64,000 nucleotides of DNA from Dacryopinax spathularia (taxonomy: Eukaryota; Basidiomycota; Dacrymycetes; Dacrymycetales; Dacrymycetaceae): NCBI GenBank assembly GCA_037974965.1, contig JBBPFI010000013.1:1014889-1078888 (forward strand). The letters are read 5' to 3'. Made by a program: the position numbers and the translations under genes. The notes beneath the pieces are model-generated. The model saw only the letters and a program-made list of their open reading frames with translations, was not told where the DNA came from and made no database searches. Each line of letters begins with the position of its first letter. Position 1 is the stretch's first letter. This document shows, piece after piece, positions 1-11,641 of the stretch.

Positions 1-1271
1 TCCTGCTGACCTGCACCGCCCCATCTGACTCAGCGCCTTCATCTTCAAAGTCTGTCCCTGGTTCCTGCTGCCCTTTGACCGCCTTAGGGCTGCCTTCCCA
101 CTCTTCTTCTTCTTCGACAGGATCCAACCATTGGTTTCCTTTTTCCCGCTGTTCAAATCACTTATCAACTGAACTGGCAGGAAATAAGACATGGACAAAC
201 AGCAGAGAATCGAGATTCCAGATTCGAAAGTTTGGATACCGTCCTTTTTTTGGCCGCTATCCTTCCTGCGCGTGGTTCTGTTTCACCCTGAACACCGAGA
301 GAGTCATGACAGCTTCAATGTCAGGGAGGGGCTGACATACTACGACCCCCTCAGCTTCTTTGCCCCATCTGCCCCTCAGGAAGGGAGGCTCGCCTGACAT
401 GGCAAAGGGAGTCAGCAATCGGCTCTTGGGACGGGTGGACAGCATACCACTTGTATCACTTTCCATGCTACTGTCCGTCAACTCCTCTCCATCCAGGCTC
501 TGCAACTTTGTGACCTCTCTCTCACTCCCGCGCCCCTCCCACTCATCATCCACTCTATCCCCTTCCTCCTCCTCGTTCTCATCCTCATACTCACCCTCGT
601 TCTCACTCTGATTCTCATCTTCATCCCCACGGACGTCATCCTCCACCTCATCTATCCCTTCCTGCCTGGATTGTCGTTCCCGGACGAGGACTGTGCGGGC
701 GCTATGCGTAATCTGTTGTTTGGCGGGGAATTCCTTCTGCTTCCTTTTGTTTGCATGGTGGGGCGCTGGGCCAAGTTCAAGACTTGCCGTCTCTTGCCGT
801 TCGCTTTGCGACTTCATGGAACCTATGAGGGATCAGGAAGAGCAAGAACAGGCGGCCACATTAGTGGGGCGTACCATTCCGACGGCTGAGCGTTTGACGA
901 TTGAGCTCAAGCAGATTATGGTGTGGCAAAGGCTTGGTGCTCTGCAGTATAGGTCAGCACGAGTGGCACAGCGCAGGAGTAGGATGGGCTACCTTAGTCT
1001 TAGCCGCGTGGTTGAGGCGCCCCCTATTGGTAGGGACGCGTCTTCCTTCCCGCTCAGCCGGTCTTCGAGCATCGCGTGTCACTTTTCTCCTAAGCGCTTC
1101 TGGGTCCTCCACACCGGGAGAGGATTCCAGCCCTTCAAGCATATCAGAACAGGAGGGAGACAGTCTGAGACTTGGGTCCGCTTGACCTTGAAGGCGACGT
1201 GACCGGCGAGGGCTTTCATTGCCTAGTTGAGATGTAGAACCTTCGTGCCGCCGTCCACGCCTTGTAGCCAT
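1..1271 (-). CDS. Partial acidic protein gene, 5' end in window
   Basis: I do not recognise this gene. The likely start is the ATG whose complement ends at 1271, opening with MATRRGRRHEGSTSQ, followed by a basic, Ser/Arg-rich stretch. A further exon, open in another frame at about 817-257, is very acidic, with a run of Glu/Asp at roughly 630-540, and is followed by a Ser/Thr-rich segment. At least one intron must lie between about 954 and 820, because the two open segments are in different frames. The 3' end lies beyond the left edge or is unresolved near 1-256. Basic then acidic low-complexity composition suggests a nuclear protein, but no domain can be named. Its neighbour to the right, a TET/JBP-like gene, is on the same strand. 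Confidence 0.4.
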
Positions 1272-1419
1272 GCCTTGGCCTGTTAGAGGGTACCTGAGGA
1301 GAAGGCCAATGTCAATGGCGATGAAGTTCTTTGATGTCGGGAATGGTGCAGTGGTGGTAGGGTTGAAAGGGAGGCACAGGATAGAGCGGCAGTACAAACT
1401 CTACGCCAAGGCTGTGCAG

Positions 1420-1511
1420 GGGCTGTGTAACAGTGGGTTTTGCCTAGGTAGCAATCCCTCGCCTAGGTGTCATAAGCTAGAGTGTCATATTATGACCTAT
1501 GGGCCATCTAG
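1420..1511. other. Palindrome-rich spacer
   Basis: This is the spacer between two minus-strand genes. It contains the 13-base palindrome GTCATATTATGAC (1483-1495) and two copies of GCCTAGGT nearby. It may be a terminator or promoter element, or a remnant of a small inverted-repeat element. No gene is seen in 1272-1533. Confidence 0.3.
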
Positions 1512-1533
1512 GTAAAGAAAATTCCGCCAGGCG

Positions 1534-4442
1534 CTATTGTACTGGCCAGCCATTGTGGTCACGTTCCCATGCCGCCCAGCTGCTGTCTCCATGCAGAACC
1601 ACCGTGCCTCTTCCCCCTTTGAAATGGAGATTAAAGTGTGTAATTCGTTTGGAAGGAAATATGACCATGTCCCCCGCCTTAACCTCCACAACCAACCCTG
1701 CCTCGTAAAGGACAATCTGGCCGCCTTCAAAGTCACCAAATACGAGCAGGACGCAGACACCGTCCTCTGGATCTTTCTCGTCTCTGTGCGCGGTTACGCA
1801 GCAGTAAAGGTTGACGACAAAAGAGGGGAAAGGGTGAGAGGGTAGAGCAGTGTTAAGGGTTGGCTCCTTGACCAGTGCCGAGAGGATGTGGTATTCTTTG
1901 GGCAGGCGAGTTCGGACCTGTGCCAAACTAGGTAGCTGGGCCACACACTTGCTAGGATAAAGAAGCTCACCGTATCACTGGCATGATCAAACCAAGATTG
2001 CCAGATTCTGAGGAGGTCATGGTAGGCTGGATAGTCATCCACAATGTCTCAGCTCGGTCGAGGGGCTCTGGCATGGCTGTTCCCACCTAGAAGAAAGCCG
2101 TCGGCCCCAGAGTCCTCACCATGGCCCTTATTGCGTCGTGAGTACGTGCGCCTGAACATTGTGGAGTGCTCACCCTTTGCGAGTACCGGTTCCAGTGGCT
2201 GAATGATCGGAAGGAGAAGAGGTTGTTTTCAGAAGAGTCATTTCGGATATCTGGTTCCTGAAGTGCTGCTAAAGTTCTGGGCCACAGGGAGACTTTCCAG
2301 TCCTGGGGAACGGAGTTTCGTGCGGCTAGGTAGCAAATCAGGCTGCTTGCTTTCGAACCTTGACGGCCGGCCCAGCCTTGTATGCAGAGGTCACGTCTGT
2401 AAAGCGATCAGGCGGCTCAGATGCGTATTGAATCCCAGGTTCCACTCACTCTGGCAGCGGCTGCACTCGCAAGTAGCTGGGCCCAACTCGCAGGCCGTTT
2501 TCTGTAAAGGCTCTTTCCAGCTGAAGGCGCGTGAGAAAGTTGCGCTAGTATTGGCTTCTAATTGAACTGACTTGGGACTCCAGGCAACTGAGGTCAACCC
2601 AAGCAGGCGCCTGATCCGCTTGCATTCGCTCCTTTCTTGTGAACTGCTCTCGATCTCTCTTTCGGAAAGGCTCTTTCTTGTTGCCCTCCGCATTGAAGTT
2701 AAAACGGGTCTGAACGTTGTGAAGTGGGCGCCCTGTGGCAGGTAGAAATGGTTCCTCTGCGTCTGGGTTGCCGCCCAAACGACGCAATTCCTTCGGTGCT
2801 GATATGCCAGAGTAGGCCGCCGGCCTGTCCTCCGGCGTCTGCCACGGAGCGAGTTGGTGGTTGCTAATCGGCAGGGGGGGGTTGACAGAGTCTATGGCTG
2901 ACTGGAATGATGCATCCCGGCCAGGTAAGCAAATGTCTCTATGTCTGCAGTCAGCTTTTTGATTTGTGCTGCTCTGGGCCTCGTTTTCTCACCCAAATCG
3001 AAAAAAGTCCTCAAAGAACGAATCCGAGGCACCTAAATCTGCCCCGAAGGAGGTACCCAGCGCGTGAATGGGGTGGGAGCACATCAAGGCAGCAAGGGTA
3101 GGGTAAAGCCGCTCGACAATGGCCTTTCGGAGCAAGCCGGAGTGGCCTACAATGATGTCAGAGAAAATCAACTTCTGGTGGAAAATCTGACCTTCAGTGG
3201 GCAATGACTCTGGGCAGCGCAAGGCCACTGCCATGCTTCGAATTGTCGAGGTATTTGCGAGCCGAAAGCGGTAGCGTCTTGCAGAGGCGGATACTAAAAG
3301 GACGAAATGTAGGGATCCTGCAGGGGCCGAGTGAGGGACCGCTTTGTGACAATGGCTCGCCTGAAAGCTCACCGGCTTGGGCAAGCCGAGCCCACTTCGT
3401 GCCAGTTGCAACGATGTCAGTCAGCCTCCGGACCACAGCATCCTCCTTGGTGGTGCGCAAAGGCTGCTGAGAAATGTGGCCTTCGTACAGCTGGCGCATT
3501 GTCAGACCTAGACCCTGTTTCAATCTGCCACCCAGTAAGCTAAGCAGATCGCCCCTGGGAGGTTTACTCTTACCGGGAAACTATGCTGGCGAGCCGGAGG
3601 TACAGGAGGCATTTCGAGAAGCTGGCGATATTCATGTTTGCTTCCAGGTTGATAATTGAGTTGTAAGTTCGGAGAATTTCCTGGCCCAGAGTCTTCGCTT
3701 CGTCGGCCTGCATGATGGGCAGGTCAGACAGGCAGAGGTTCTGGTTGCCAAAGGCCAAGAGTGAGTCCTCCCACTCTTGGCCAACACATCCCAGACTCGA
3801 AAGGTGCTCTTGCAGTGATATGTTGGCCAGGTCGCAAAGCAGCTCCACTGCCTCCGGCAAGGGCTCCTGAAGCGTGGCCAACTCAACGTCCAGGAGGCGG
3901 TGCTTGGCTTTGGGCACCGAGCCCCGAGTGGAAGGGGTGGGTAGGAGGGGGGTAGGCAGGACTGCGGCAGTTTCTTTGCCGGCTCGCCCCTGGCTCCCTC
4001 CGCCGTCTGGTATCCTGCCGCCTCGGCCGTTCTTCCTCTTGCTCTTTCCCTTGTGGGCCTGCACGCGCGGCCCCTCCTGATCTCTCTTCCGTTTTCCGCA
4101 TTGGTTGAGAGTGGGTAAAAGGGGAACAGCTGTGCCCTTCTGGCCGGGAGCACGCGTCTTGTCTCGCTCTTCCTCTAAAGTTTGCTGCCGCAGCCCCTCC
4201 TGGTTGGCGCTTATGCTCTCAGCAGTCTCCGCCGCTTGTGCAACCTGGGGTTCGCCCTCCTCTTCAGTGGGCTGGTCAGAAGAGGCAACTGGCAGAAGGC
4301 TCTCTGAGGGCAGGGGCAGCTTAGCAGCCAACTCAATCTGTTGCATGACGTAGTTTTGTTCAGAGGGCAATAGCGGGCAGTCCGGTTGATCTCGAGCATA
4401 GTTTAAGAGGCGCAAGACAAGCTCCTGCATTTGTGACTCCAT
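1534..4442 (-). CDS. TET/JBP-like 2OG-Fe(II) dioxygenase gene, multi-exon
   Basis: The start is taken at the ATG complementary to 4442-4440 (MESQMQELVLRLLNYARDQP). The first exon is low-complexity and Lys/Arg-rich in its middle. Later open segments at about 3470-3190, 3190-2989 and 2787-2391 (with a CxCxxC cluster) lead to the catalytic part at 1944-1534. There the HxD motif reads AHRDEKD, followed by GEFEGG-like GDFEGGQIVLYE, then the distal His in ITHFNL and the 2OG-binding Arg in KGGRGTVVLH. That order matches the TET/JBP-type double-stranded beta-helix family expanded in mushroom-forming fungi, whose members oxidise 5-methylcytosine or thymine in DNA. All metal and 2OG ligands appear present, so the enzyme may be active. 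Exact introns are not resolved, and another 2OG-oxygenase family is possible. Confidence 0.6.
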
Positions 4443-4610
4443 CGTGGCCGGGAGAGATAGGCAGAGAGACAGCTGGCGCAGTGCTAGGGCGGGGGAGAGA
4501 AAGACAAGCGTTGAGATGCGGCCAGTCCTGGCCTGAAGGAACATATGCCCGCGACCGCGGGCTTCTCTTGATGGCCACGTGGCAAGGAAGACCCCCTATC
4601 GAATAGCAGC

Positions 4611-4654
4611 AATTGCTTCCGGACCTCCTGCCGGCAATAGGTCCGGAACCAATT
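4611..4654. repeat. Dispersed TCCGGA palindrome, copy 1 (degenerate)
   Basis: This is a near-palindrome centred on CCTGCCGG with arms containing TTCCGGACCT and AGGTCCGGAA. It lies in the 338-base spacer (4443-4780) between the 3' end of the JmjC-like gene and the start of the TET/JBP-like gene, about 170 bases upstream of the latter's ATG. The same element recurs at 9685 and 13405. Nothing else is recognisable in the spacer. Confidence 0.65.
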
Positions 4655-4780
4655 TTGCTCTGCTAGGGTCCGGGCATCCTCCAGCCGGCTGAGCCAGCAA
4701 GATTCCAAACAATCCAGATTTATTCCTCATGCTAAAGGGTGCTTGGGGCGGGTAGAGGCGAAAAAAAATTGAACTCTGGC

Positions 4781-7700
4781 TCACTCCAGGCCAAGGGAGC
4801 TGGCGGAATCCTCAGGGTCTTCTGCCCTGGCAGCTGCCTTTGCCACCCGCTGGGAGCGCCGAGTGGGTGGCTGGCCCTTAGGCCTCCTCCTTATCACTTT
4901 GGGCCGCACCTCCTCCTCTTCGCTAGGAGAGTCCTCCTCCTCTGGCTCCTCCTCCTCCTCTCGCTGCTCCTCCTCTGCCCCCTCCTCCTCTGACTCCTCC
5001 TCGCCCGCTTCGCCTCCACCATCCTCATCCTCAGCCTCCGAGCCGCCAGACTCCTCATCCGCATCACCGTCTTCCTCATGCCCCCGCTTCTTCCCCTTGC
5101 TCCGGGACTGCTTGAGCTTGGCCTGAGCTTTCCTCTTTGCCGCTCGACTCGCCGGGGTAGCCATCACTGAAGCTGAAGTTGTGCCAGGGGCCATGCTAGG
5201 GTGACGCAAGGAGACCTCGAAAGGTGCGATGAAATAGCTGTTGCAGTGCCTCACGCCCCAACGCCTCCAAGTCGTCTCCTTGTTCCACAACGCACCCATG
5301 ACCTCACGGGCAGCGCAGGCAGCGAGCTTCCACATGTTCAGGTAGGCTGAACTGCGCAGGAGATCCTTCCTAGCGAGCGTGTCCTGAGGAGTTTCCGGCT
5401 GATACCATAAAAAGGACTGATTCATGATCATGTAGAGGAGGCACCAGATATCCTCCAGGTCGCAGCCTAAGTTGAGGACTGGTGAAATGAGCATTGGGTG
5501 ACAACAAGTCATGGAGAGTCTCACCGGGATTGGTATCGCCTTCGTCATCGCTGCCCGCCTCCTTGTCACTGTCCTCGCTGTCGCTGTCAGGGAGATCTTC
5601 CCTGGGGCGGCGCCAGCCCTCCCACTCCAAGTTACGAGCATCCTTGCTCTCATACAGATTTCGGTGCAATTCCATCATCATGGCAAAAAGCCAGATATGT
5701 CGATGAGGTGAGTTGCCATTACTGTAGTCGTCTCCATGGCAAGCCTCCTGAAGACGATAGCGCAATGTGTACTTCAACGTGGAAAACGAGTAGAAGTAGT
5801 TGACGCGGCAGGTGGCATGCTTGACAGTGAGACTGGCCAGGAAGCGAGGGGCAAGAAAGCTGGAAAGGAATGAGCGGTGCTGCCTTTCGCTGGAAAAGAA
5901 GCGTACAGGGTGTCTCCGGGGTACAAGATGACCCCTCCTGCCAGGGGGTCATCCTCTTCCTCTGGGAGATTCTCAATTGCGTCGCAGGCCTTGAGCGCTT
6001 GGAAGTCCTCCCCAAATACGATCCACAGCTCAGACCCTTCCTCACAATGGATGGCAGTGCAGGCCCCAGCTGCAGGAACTCGGGGTCGAACCCAGGCGCC
6101 CTGAGTTCGCCAGGATTCGGTTGTGTCCGAATGCAGGGGGGGTTCGAGAGGATGAGGGAGCTGGGCTAATGGGAAAACTGAATCCCAAGAAGTGTGGGAG
6201 GAGGCAAAAGTCCTGGGACAGTCAGCAAGGAACTGCCTGGGAAGGTGTCAAGGAACAAGGCCTACTCGAAATGCGGAATGCCAGTTTGCCCATCATCGCC
6301 ATTCGCCACAGCGCTGCTTGCAACAGGCATGTCGCTCAAACACAGGACGGGGTAATTCTCCCGCGTCAGCTTCAGCAATTCGGGCATGTCTCCTGCCCTG
6401 AGCGGCAAGCTGTGAGCGCCCCGCTTCGTCGGATGCTCCACCGCATGCTCTTGAGCCCCGGGCGGTAGATCGCATTGGACTGAGTTGGTCAGCAGGGCGC
6501 CAAGAAATGGGAGTAGATTTGCTTACGCTCAGGAAACTTGAAGGCATCGGGGTTCCTTGCACCCCAACTAACGGCATCTACATTGGGACGAGGAAAGTCG
6601 CTGCCTCGGAAGACAATTCCGTCATTGTCGCTTAACAACCTGAGCAGCTTGCGCTTGGAGAGAATCGGATCCTCGCCGGTGTCAATGTCCACAATAGCTC
6701 CCTTTACCCCTTTGGGGAGGCTGCGTCTCTTCTCTGCGGCCGGAAGAAGCCTGGTAATGCGGGCCAGGCCTTTCGCCGCACTCAACATGCGGGCCTGCAG
6801 AAATGTGAGCGAGTTCATCGAGCAACCTGCAGCGGGGATACATACATTTGCATCCCCAGACCGGCGTGGAAGCTCAATCTCCCCCTTTAGACCATGAATG
6901 TCAGTGAGTTCAATCTGCGCAGCAGAAAGTTAGCAAAGCCTATTTGTAGAAAAAGCCCACGCACTTTAACTACATCTGGGGTGGTGCTGAACTGCTCCAC
7001 AGCGGTGTCGTTGATGAGATCAGCGAGCTCTTTAATGGCTACGGTCTGAGGCAACAGGGCGTCGTAGGCGAAGGCCGGATTCTTAGGCAGAAGGACACTG
7101 CTCTATGGGAGTTGTCAGAGAGTGAAATCAGGGAAGGGAATTGAGGGGGACGCGGGCCTACCAGATTGCCCATGAATCGAGCCAAAGCATCTGGCAAAAT
7201 CCCTTTGGGGTCCGCGTTATCATCGATGGCCTTTTGCACCTTCTTCGAAAGCGCTCGATCAGGGAGGCGAATGTGCACCGGCGCAAGGAAGTTCGCCGCA
7301 TTCAAGGGTTTGCTCTTGTCGTCTGGGTCCTTAGGAGGCTTGTTGCGCTTGTCCTTATTCTTGTCTTTATCTTGCTCGGGGGGAGGGTTCTCAGCAGAGG
7401 CAGGATCTCCCTGAGGCGGTGCTGGCTCCTCTTCATTAGTATCAGCCGTCCCCGCTCCTTCGCCGCCTGCATCGTTGGGGCCGGGAGTGGTTCCCGCCGG
7501 CTCATCTTGCTGTGCGTCACCACTTGGCTGATCGACATCCATGTCCCTTCCGGAAGGAGCTTCATCTTGGTTGGGGGGAGGGTTCTCAGCAGAGGCAGGA
7601 TCTCCCTGAGGCGGTGCTGGCTCCTCTTCATTAGTATCAGCCGTCCCCGCTCCTTCGCCGCCTGCATCGTTAGGGCCGGGAGTGGTTCCCGCCGGCTCAT

Positions 7701-9456
7701 CTTGCTGTGCGTCACCACTGGGCTGATCGACATCCATGTCCCTTCCCGAAGGAGAGGATGCTTGTGCCGCTTCACCAGCGCCCGGCTTCTCGCCCGTTGG
7801 GTCCTCCATTTCCGCGTCCGCTCCTGAAGAGGGCTGCCCCTCACCGTGTTCCGACACCAAGCGGTGCTGGGAGTCCATCACCGGCGAAGGGCCAGCAGGA
7901 GGTTGGTCACCAGGCTGGTCACCCGCGGGCACAGCCGCGCCCAGATTGACTGTAATCGATACCGAGGGTCTGGAACTTCCTTCACCAGATTCAGCAGCTG
8001 CAGCTGCCAGTCTTGCGCGCTTGTCGGCCACTTCCTGCATCGTCTCGAGTGGAACACCCTTCCGTTTCAAATTCGTGATGCTCCCAATGTACTCGGGATC
8101 ATCGTCGCTGGAGGGCTCCTCCACAATTGGTGCTGGGCGCTCCCAATCGAATGGCTCGAGCTGCTTTCTCGGCACGGTTAGATCGGTCTCCGGCAAGAAT
8201 TTGTCTGAAAAGCTTTGGAAGAGCTTGAGCTTGGCGGCACCAAACTTTTGAAGCTTGTTGACAGTGTACTCCCCCTGTAAGTTGGCCAAGCCCCCGATGA
8301 TCTCACGCCAGACGAAATGGTCTACTGCCATGGCGCCTCTTTCGTCGTCGTCATTTCCATTATAAGGCACTTGGTGACCATGCCGTGTCAGAAGCTAGAA
8401 GAAACGTCAGAAACCGCTGTAGGAGTCAATTCAAAAACATACCTCCAGCAGATTATGCATGGAAATCGTTTCGAACTGGAGGGGAAATGGAGCGAGCATC
8501 GCAGCTGAATGCCAGCAGGCTCCAAGGACGAGTACCCGAAAGATACCTCCCCGAGAAGGTGGGTTCTTCCTGCCCCACTTTAGGGTCTTCAGCTGAGGCG
8601 GGACCTGGGGCACCCCACTGTTAGGGTTATATGAGAGATCCTGGGAAGCATCAGCACCCGCCTGGTGATCATTCCCAAAGAGACTTACGGAGCTGAGAAG
8701 GGAGACCGCAAGTAAAACATTGGAAAGTGCATGGTAGAAATCCCCCATGCCCACCAGCTTGTCCGACAAAACAGCCGCGTTGTCGGCAGTTGGGAGGTCC
8801 GTTCCATGGGTCAGGGCCTTCTTAGTAGGCGCTTTGCCCGCGCTGATGCGGGTCGTTTGACCATAGTGGCTGAGATTTTCGAGGAAGTCGTGGACGGTTT
8901 GGAAAAAGTTGTTCGCTGCCTCCACGTACGCTGTGGCACGGTCACGATATCTTGCTACCTGGCGAGGCGCCTTGCCTGGGCTCATGATCTCCACGGGTGG
9001 ACGGAGGACAGATGCGCTGCAGTTCAATCGCCGGGGATACTTTGTACCGGGGGGAGGATCGACCAGATGGGTGTCGCAACAAGCAGCCATATACTTGCTG
9101 GCGGCGGTGTAGAGCACTTGGCGAAATCGGATGCCCTCGTGTAGATCGGGTGCATTGGGGGGCGGGAGAGGGCAGCGGTGCAGCTTGAGGGCTTCGGCAA
9201 GCATATCCGGATTCCGAGCGAGGCCACGAATGAATTCGTCACTCTCGTTCTTCAACGCTACCATTCGTTCGTCAAACGGCGTTTTTGGAGCCCATTCTTC
9301 CGGATTTGGTGCCTTGACCGGGATCTCGTTGATGAAATGTTGCCAGGGGTCGAATGGTTGCTGGTACGACACGACCGCCGTATGTGGATCCCTCAAGACC
9401 ATTGCACCTTGCTTTGGGTCACGATCGGCTTCGGGCGTTCTTGGGGGAGTGGACAT
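4781..9456 (-). CDS. Very large multi-exon protein with JmjC/cupin-like C-terminal region
   Basis: The start ATG is complementary to 9456-9454 (MSTPPRTPEADRDPK). In-frame introns can be placed near 8695-8648 (48 bases, GTAAGT...CCCAG) and at about 8449-8404. The reading then continues into a long exon (about 8400-7160) with a Pro/Gly/Asp/Glu-rich middle. Further exons follow across 7110-6985, 6920-6520, 6480-6260, 6110-5870 and 5830-4781. The region at about 6100-5780 reads like a JmjC/cupin core: GACTAIHCEEGSELWIVFGE, then ILYPGDTL joined across a 47-base intron to FLAPRFL, then VNYFYSFSTL. The C-terminus is strongly acidic and then basic. This could be a histone-demethylase-like or non-catalytic JmjC-fold protein; the canonical HxD is not clear (HCE is present). 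A split into two genes is possible. Confidence 0.5.
7376..7765 (-). repeat. Two tandem 195-base units inside the JmjC-like gene
   Basis: The segment beginning around 7376 recurs about 195 bases later (GGTTCTCAGC at 7386 and again at 7581), encoding two nearly identical 65-residue Pro/Gly/Asp-rich units. Each contains SGRDMDVDQPSGDAQQDEP. The length is a multiple of three, so the frame is kept. The near identity implies a recent duplication. Confidence 0.85.
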
Positions 9457-9684
9457 GGTTGTGGTGGGTTTGTAGAGTAGATATATGCGCCAGGAAGGTG
9501 ATGTGGTGAGCGAGAAACTTGGAGGAAATCAGATGATGGTGGTAGAGAGGAGAAGACAGCGACAAATGAGGGCGCCAATGGCGAATCTTAGCGCCCGCGG
9601 GAGCAAAATTTGCTTAGGACCCTAGAGTCACGTGTGTATGACTCGGTGCATACATTTGCCTCCGAAGCCCCGACCTGTTGCCGG

Positions 9685-9728
9685 ATTTGCTTCCGGACCT
9701 CCTGCCGGCAGAAGGTCCGGAAGCAAAT
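9685..9728. repeat. Dispersed TCCGGA palindrome, copy 2 (near perfect)
   Basis: This is a 44-base palindrome with 22-base arms and one mismatch, built from ATTTGCTTCCGGACCT and its complement around CTGCCGGCAG. It sits between two divergent genes, 229 bases from the start of the JmjC-like gene and 67 bases from the ATG of the F-box-like gene. It could be a paired binding site of a Zn2Cys6-type regulator (CGG...CCG) or a tiny inverted-repeat element. Confidence 0.8.
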
Positions 9729-9794
9729 ATCACTATTCCCTGACTCCGCGCTTACTCCAGGAGCCACTTGACCTTCACCATCGACCACCACGAC

Positions 9795-11444
9795 ATGTCC
9801 GCCACAACTGGCAGTTTCTCTCTCATGAGAAGAGTGTTCGAGATACAAGAGCTGGTCGACATGATTGCAGAAGAAGTCCAAGCCGGCTGTAAGAAGGATG
9901 ACAAGGACCTAGGGCAGTTTCTATTGGTGTCTCGGGCGACAGCGCGCGCCGGGCATCGGCTGCGCTGGGACGAACCAAATGAACGCCAGTTCAAAGAACT
10001 GCTGATGAGTCTTGGCCCTGTTTCTCCTTTGGTGAGTGCACTCCATGCCTCAGATTATACCCATGCTAAGATCATCTAGACGAGCTTCCGTTTTGGCCGG
10101 TATTCGTCCTGTATGCGCACACTGTCGATCTCACTAGCGGAGCCAAACCTATCCCGGCTTCTACTGAAGGTTCTCTCCACTCCTATGTCAACCGGAGACT
10201 TCGCCTTTCCTAGACTTCGTCATCTGCATGTTCAAGTCCATCATCCTCGAGATCTAGAATGCTTCACCTATATGCTACATCCAGGTCTTCGCACACTGTC
10301 GGTGAGAGCCCTCGTCCCGCGAAGGCTGCACAGGTCGGAGTCTCTCCTGAGCACGGTCGCCCTCTTTTTCGGTGCAGTACAGCTGAAGTCTTCCAACTTG
10401 GAGAGGCTCAGTTTGTTCTTGTATCACGACTGTGGCTCTGGGCCTGAGTTGGGCAAGAACATCGCGACTATGTTGTCTGCATTGCAACATCTCAAGAGCT
10501 ACGATACCGACGACCTTCAATGTCCCGATGTTCTTCTCGCCTTGTCCTGCCTCTCAGACTTCTCCGAGCTGGTCATAGATGCTGATCGAGAAGAGCCCCT
10601 TGCGATTGCAAATATACCCTCTACCACGCCGTTTCCCCCGCTGTGCTCCTCGCTACGGGACCTTCATATCACTTCCACGACATCGACGATCATTATCCTT
10701 CTGTCGGCTTGTCCGCCCACGTTGACGGACCTCTTCTTGAGTGTCACTGATGCCGTCTGGCCAAATCCTTCGGCTGCCGACGACCTCTGGCGCACGATAT
10801 CCACCAGCTTCCACCAACTGCAAAGCTTGTTCCTTTATAGTGGCTTTTTTCTCACCATGCCGGCTACCTGCCTCGAGTTCCTCGATACATCCCCGAATCT
10901 CTCCGCTGTTTCTATCGATGTGTGGGCGCCAATGACCGACCTGCTGAACGATCAGATACTTGGCCACTTTGCCGCTATGCACCCAGGTCTAACCATGGCC
11001 AACCTCTGCTTCCACCCAGCCGATAGCCCAGTGGAGCACGTCACCTCATCTCACAGAGATGGGGTGACTTTGCAAGGTGTTGTCGATGCCTTTCGCCATC
11101 ATGCGAGCATCGAACGGATCACCCTGGTGTCCATTGAAGGTCGTATCACAGAGGCCATCCTCAAGCAGTTGGACGAAGCACCATCAGAAGCTACTGCGAT
11201 GGAACCACTCTATCGACCCCCTCTCCATCTGAGGGCAGAACATCTCTGGTCAGCACACGACCGCCCTTCGCTGCAAACTGACGCGCGGGCGCGCCACGGC
11301 ACCCAGCTTGCCCAGTACATACTGAGTGCCTTCCCAAACCATGAAATCTCACTGGGATACACGGTGAGGGAGGATTTTATTTGGCGCATAGCTCGCCGCC
11401 ATCTGGCTGGAGCTGAAGGCCCTTGGTGGGCGGATATACTCTAG
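9795..11444 (+). CDS. F-box/LRR-like protein
   Basis: Exon 1 is 9795-10031 (MSATTGSFSLMRRVFEIQEL, an F-box-like helix with IQELVDMIAEEV and LLVSRATARAG). The intron is 10032-10079 (GTGAGT...TCTAG, 48 bases), and exon 2 is 10080-11444. The phase is preserved, giving about 534 residues. The body has irregular Leu-rich repeats (LRHLHVQVHH, LRTLSVRAL, LSDFSELVI, LRDLHITSTT), as in the abundant agaricomycete F-box proteins that recruit substrates to SCF ubiquitin ligases. The substrate is unknown. It is divergently transcribed from the JmjC-like gene with the palindrome at 9685 between them. Confidence 0.75.
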
Positions 11445-11641
11445 ATTTATGCGGAAGAAACGACCTGAACTGTGTGTATCTAAAGTTTTTCAATGCAATC
11501 ACAAGGGTCAATCTTCACCCTGAAGCGACCTGGGGGGCCCTCTGAGATAGGCGGTCTGGTTTAGGAGAATAACACGCGGACTATCGCGATTTGTACGGCC
11601 CTTCCATGAGGAAAGAAAAGAGGGATCCCGCCTCTAGACCC

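Noticed and set aside
4863-5126. Ser-rich plus-strand ORF
   Set aside because: It is the complement of the Glu-rich C-terminus of the minus-strand JmjC-like gene.
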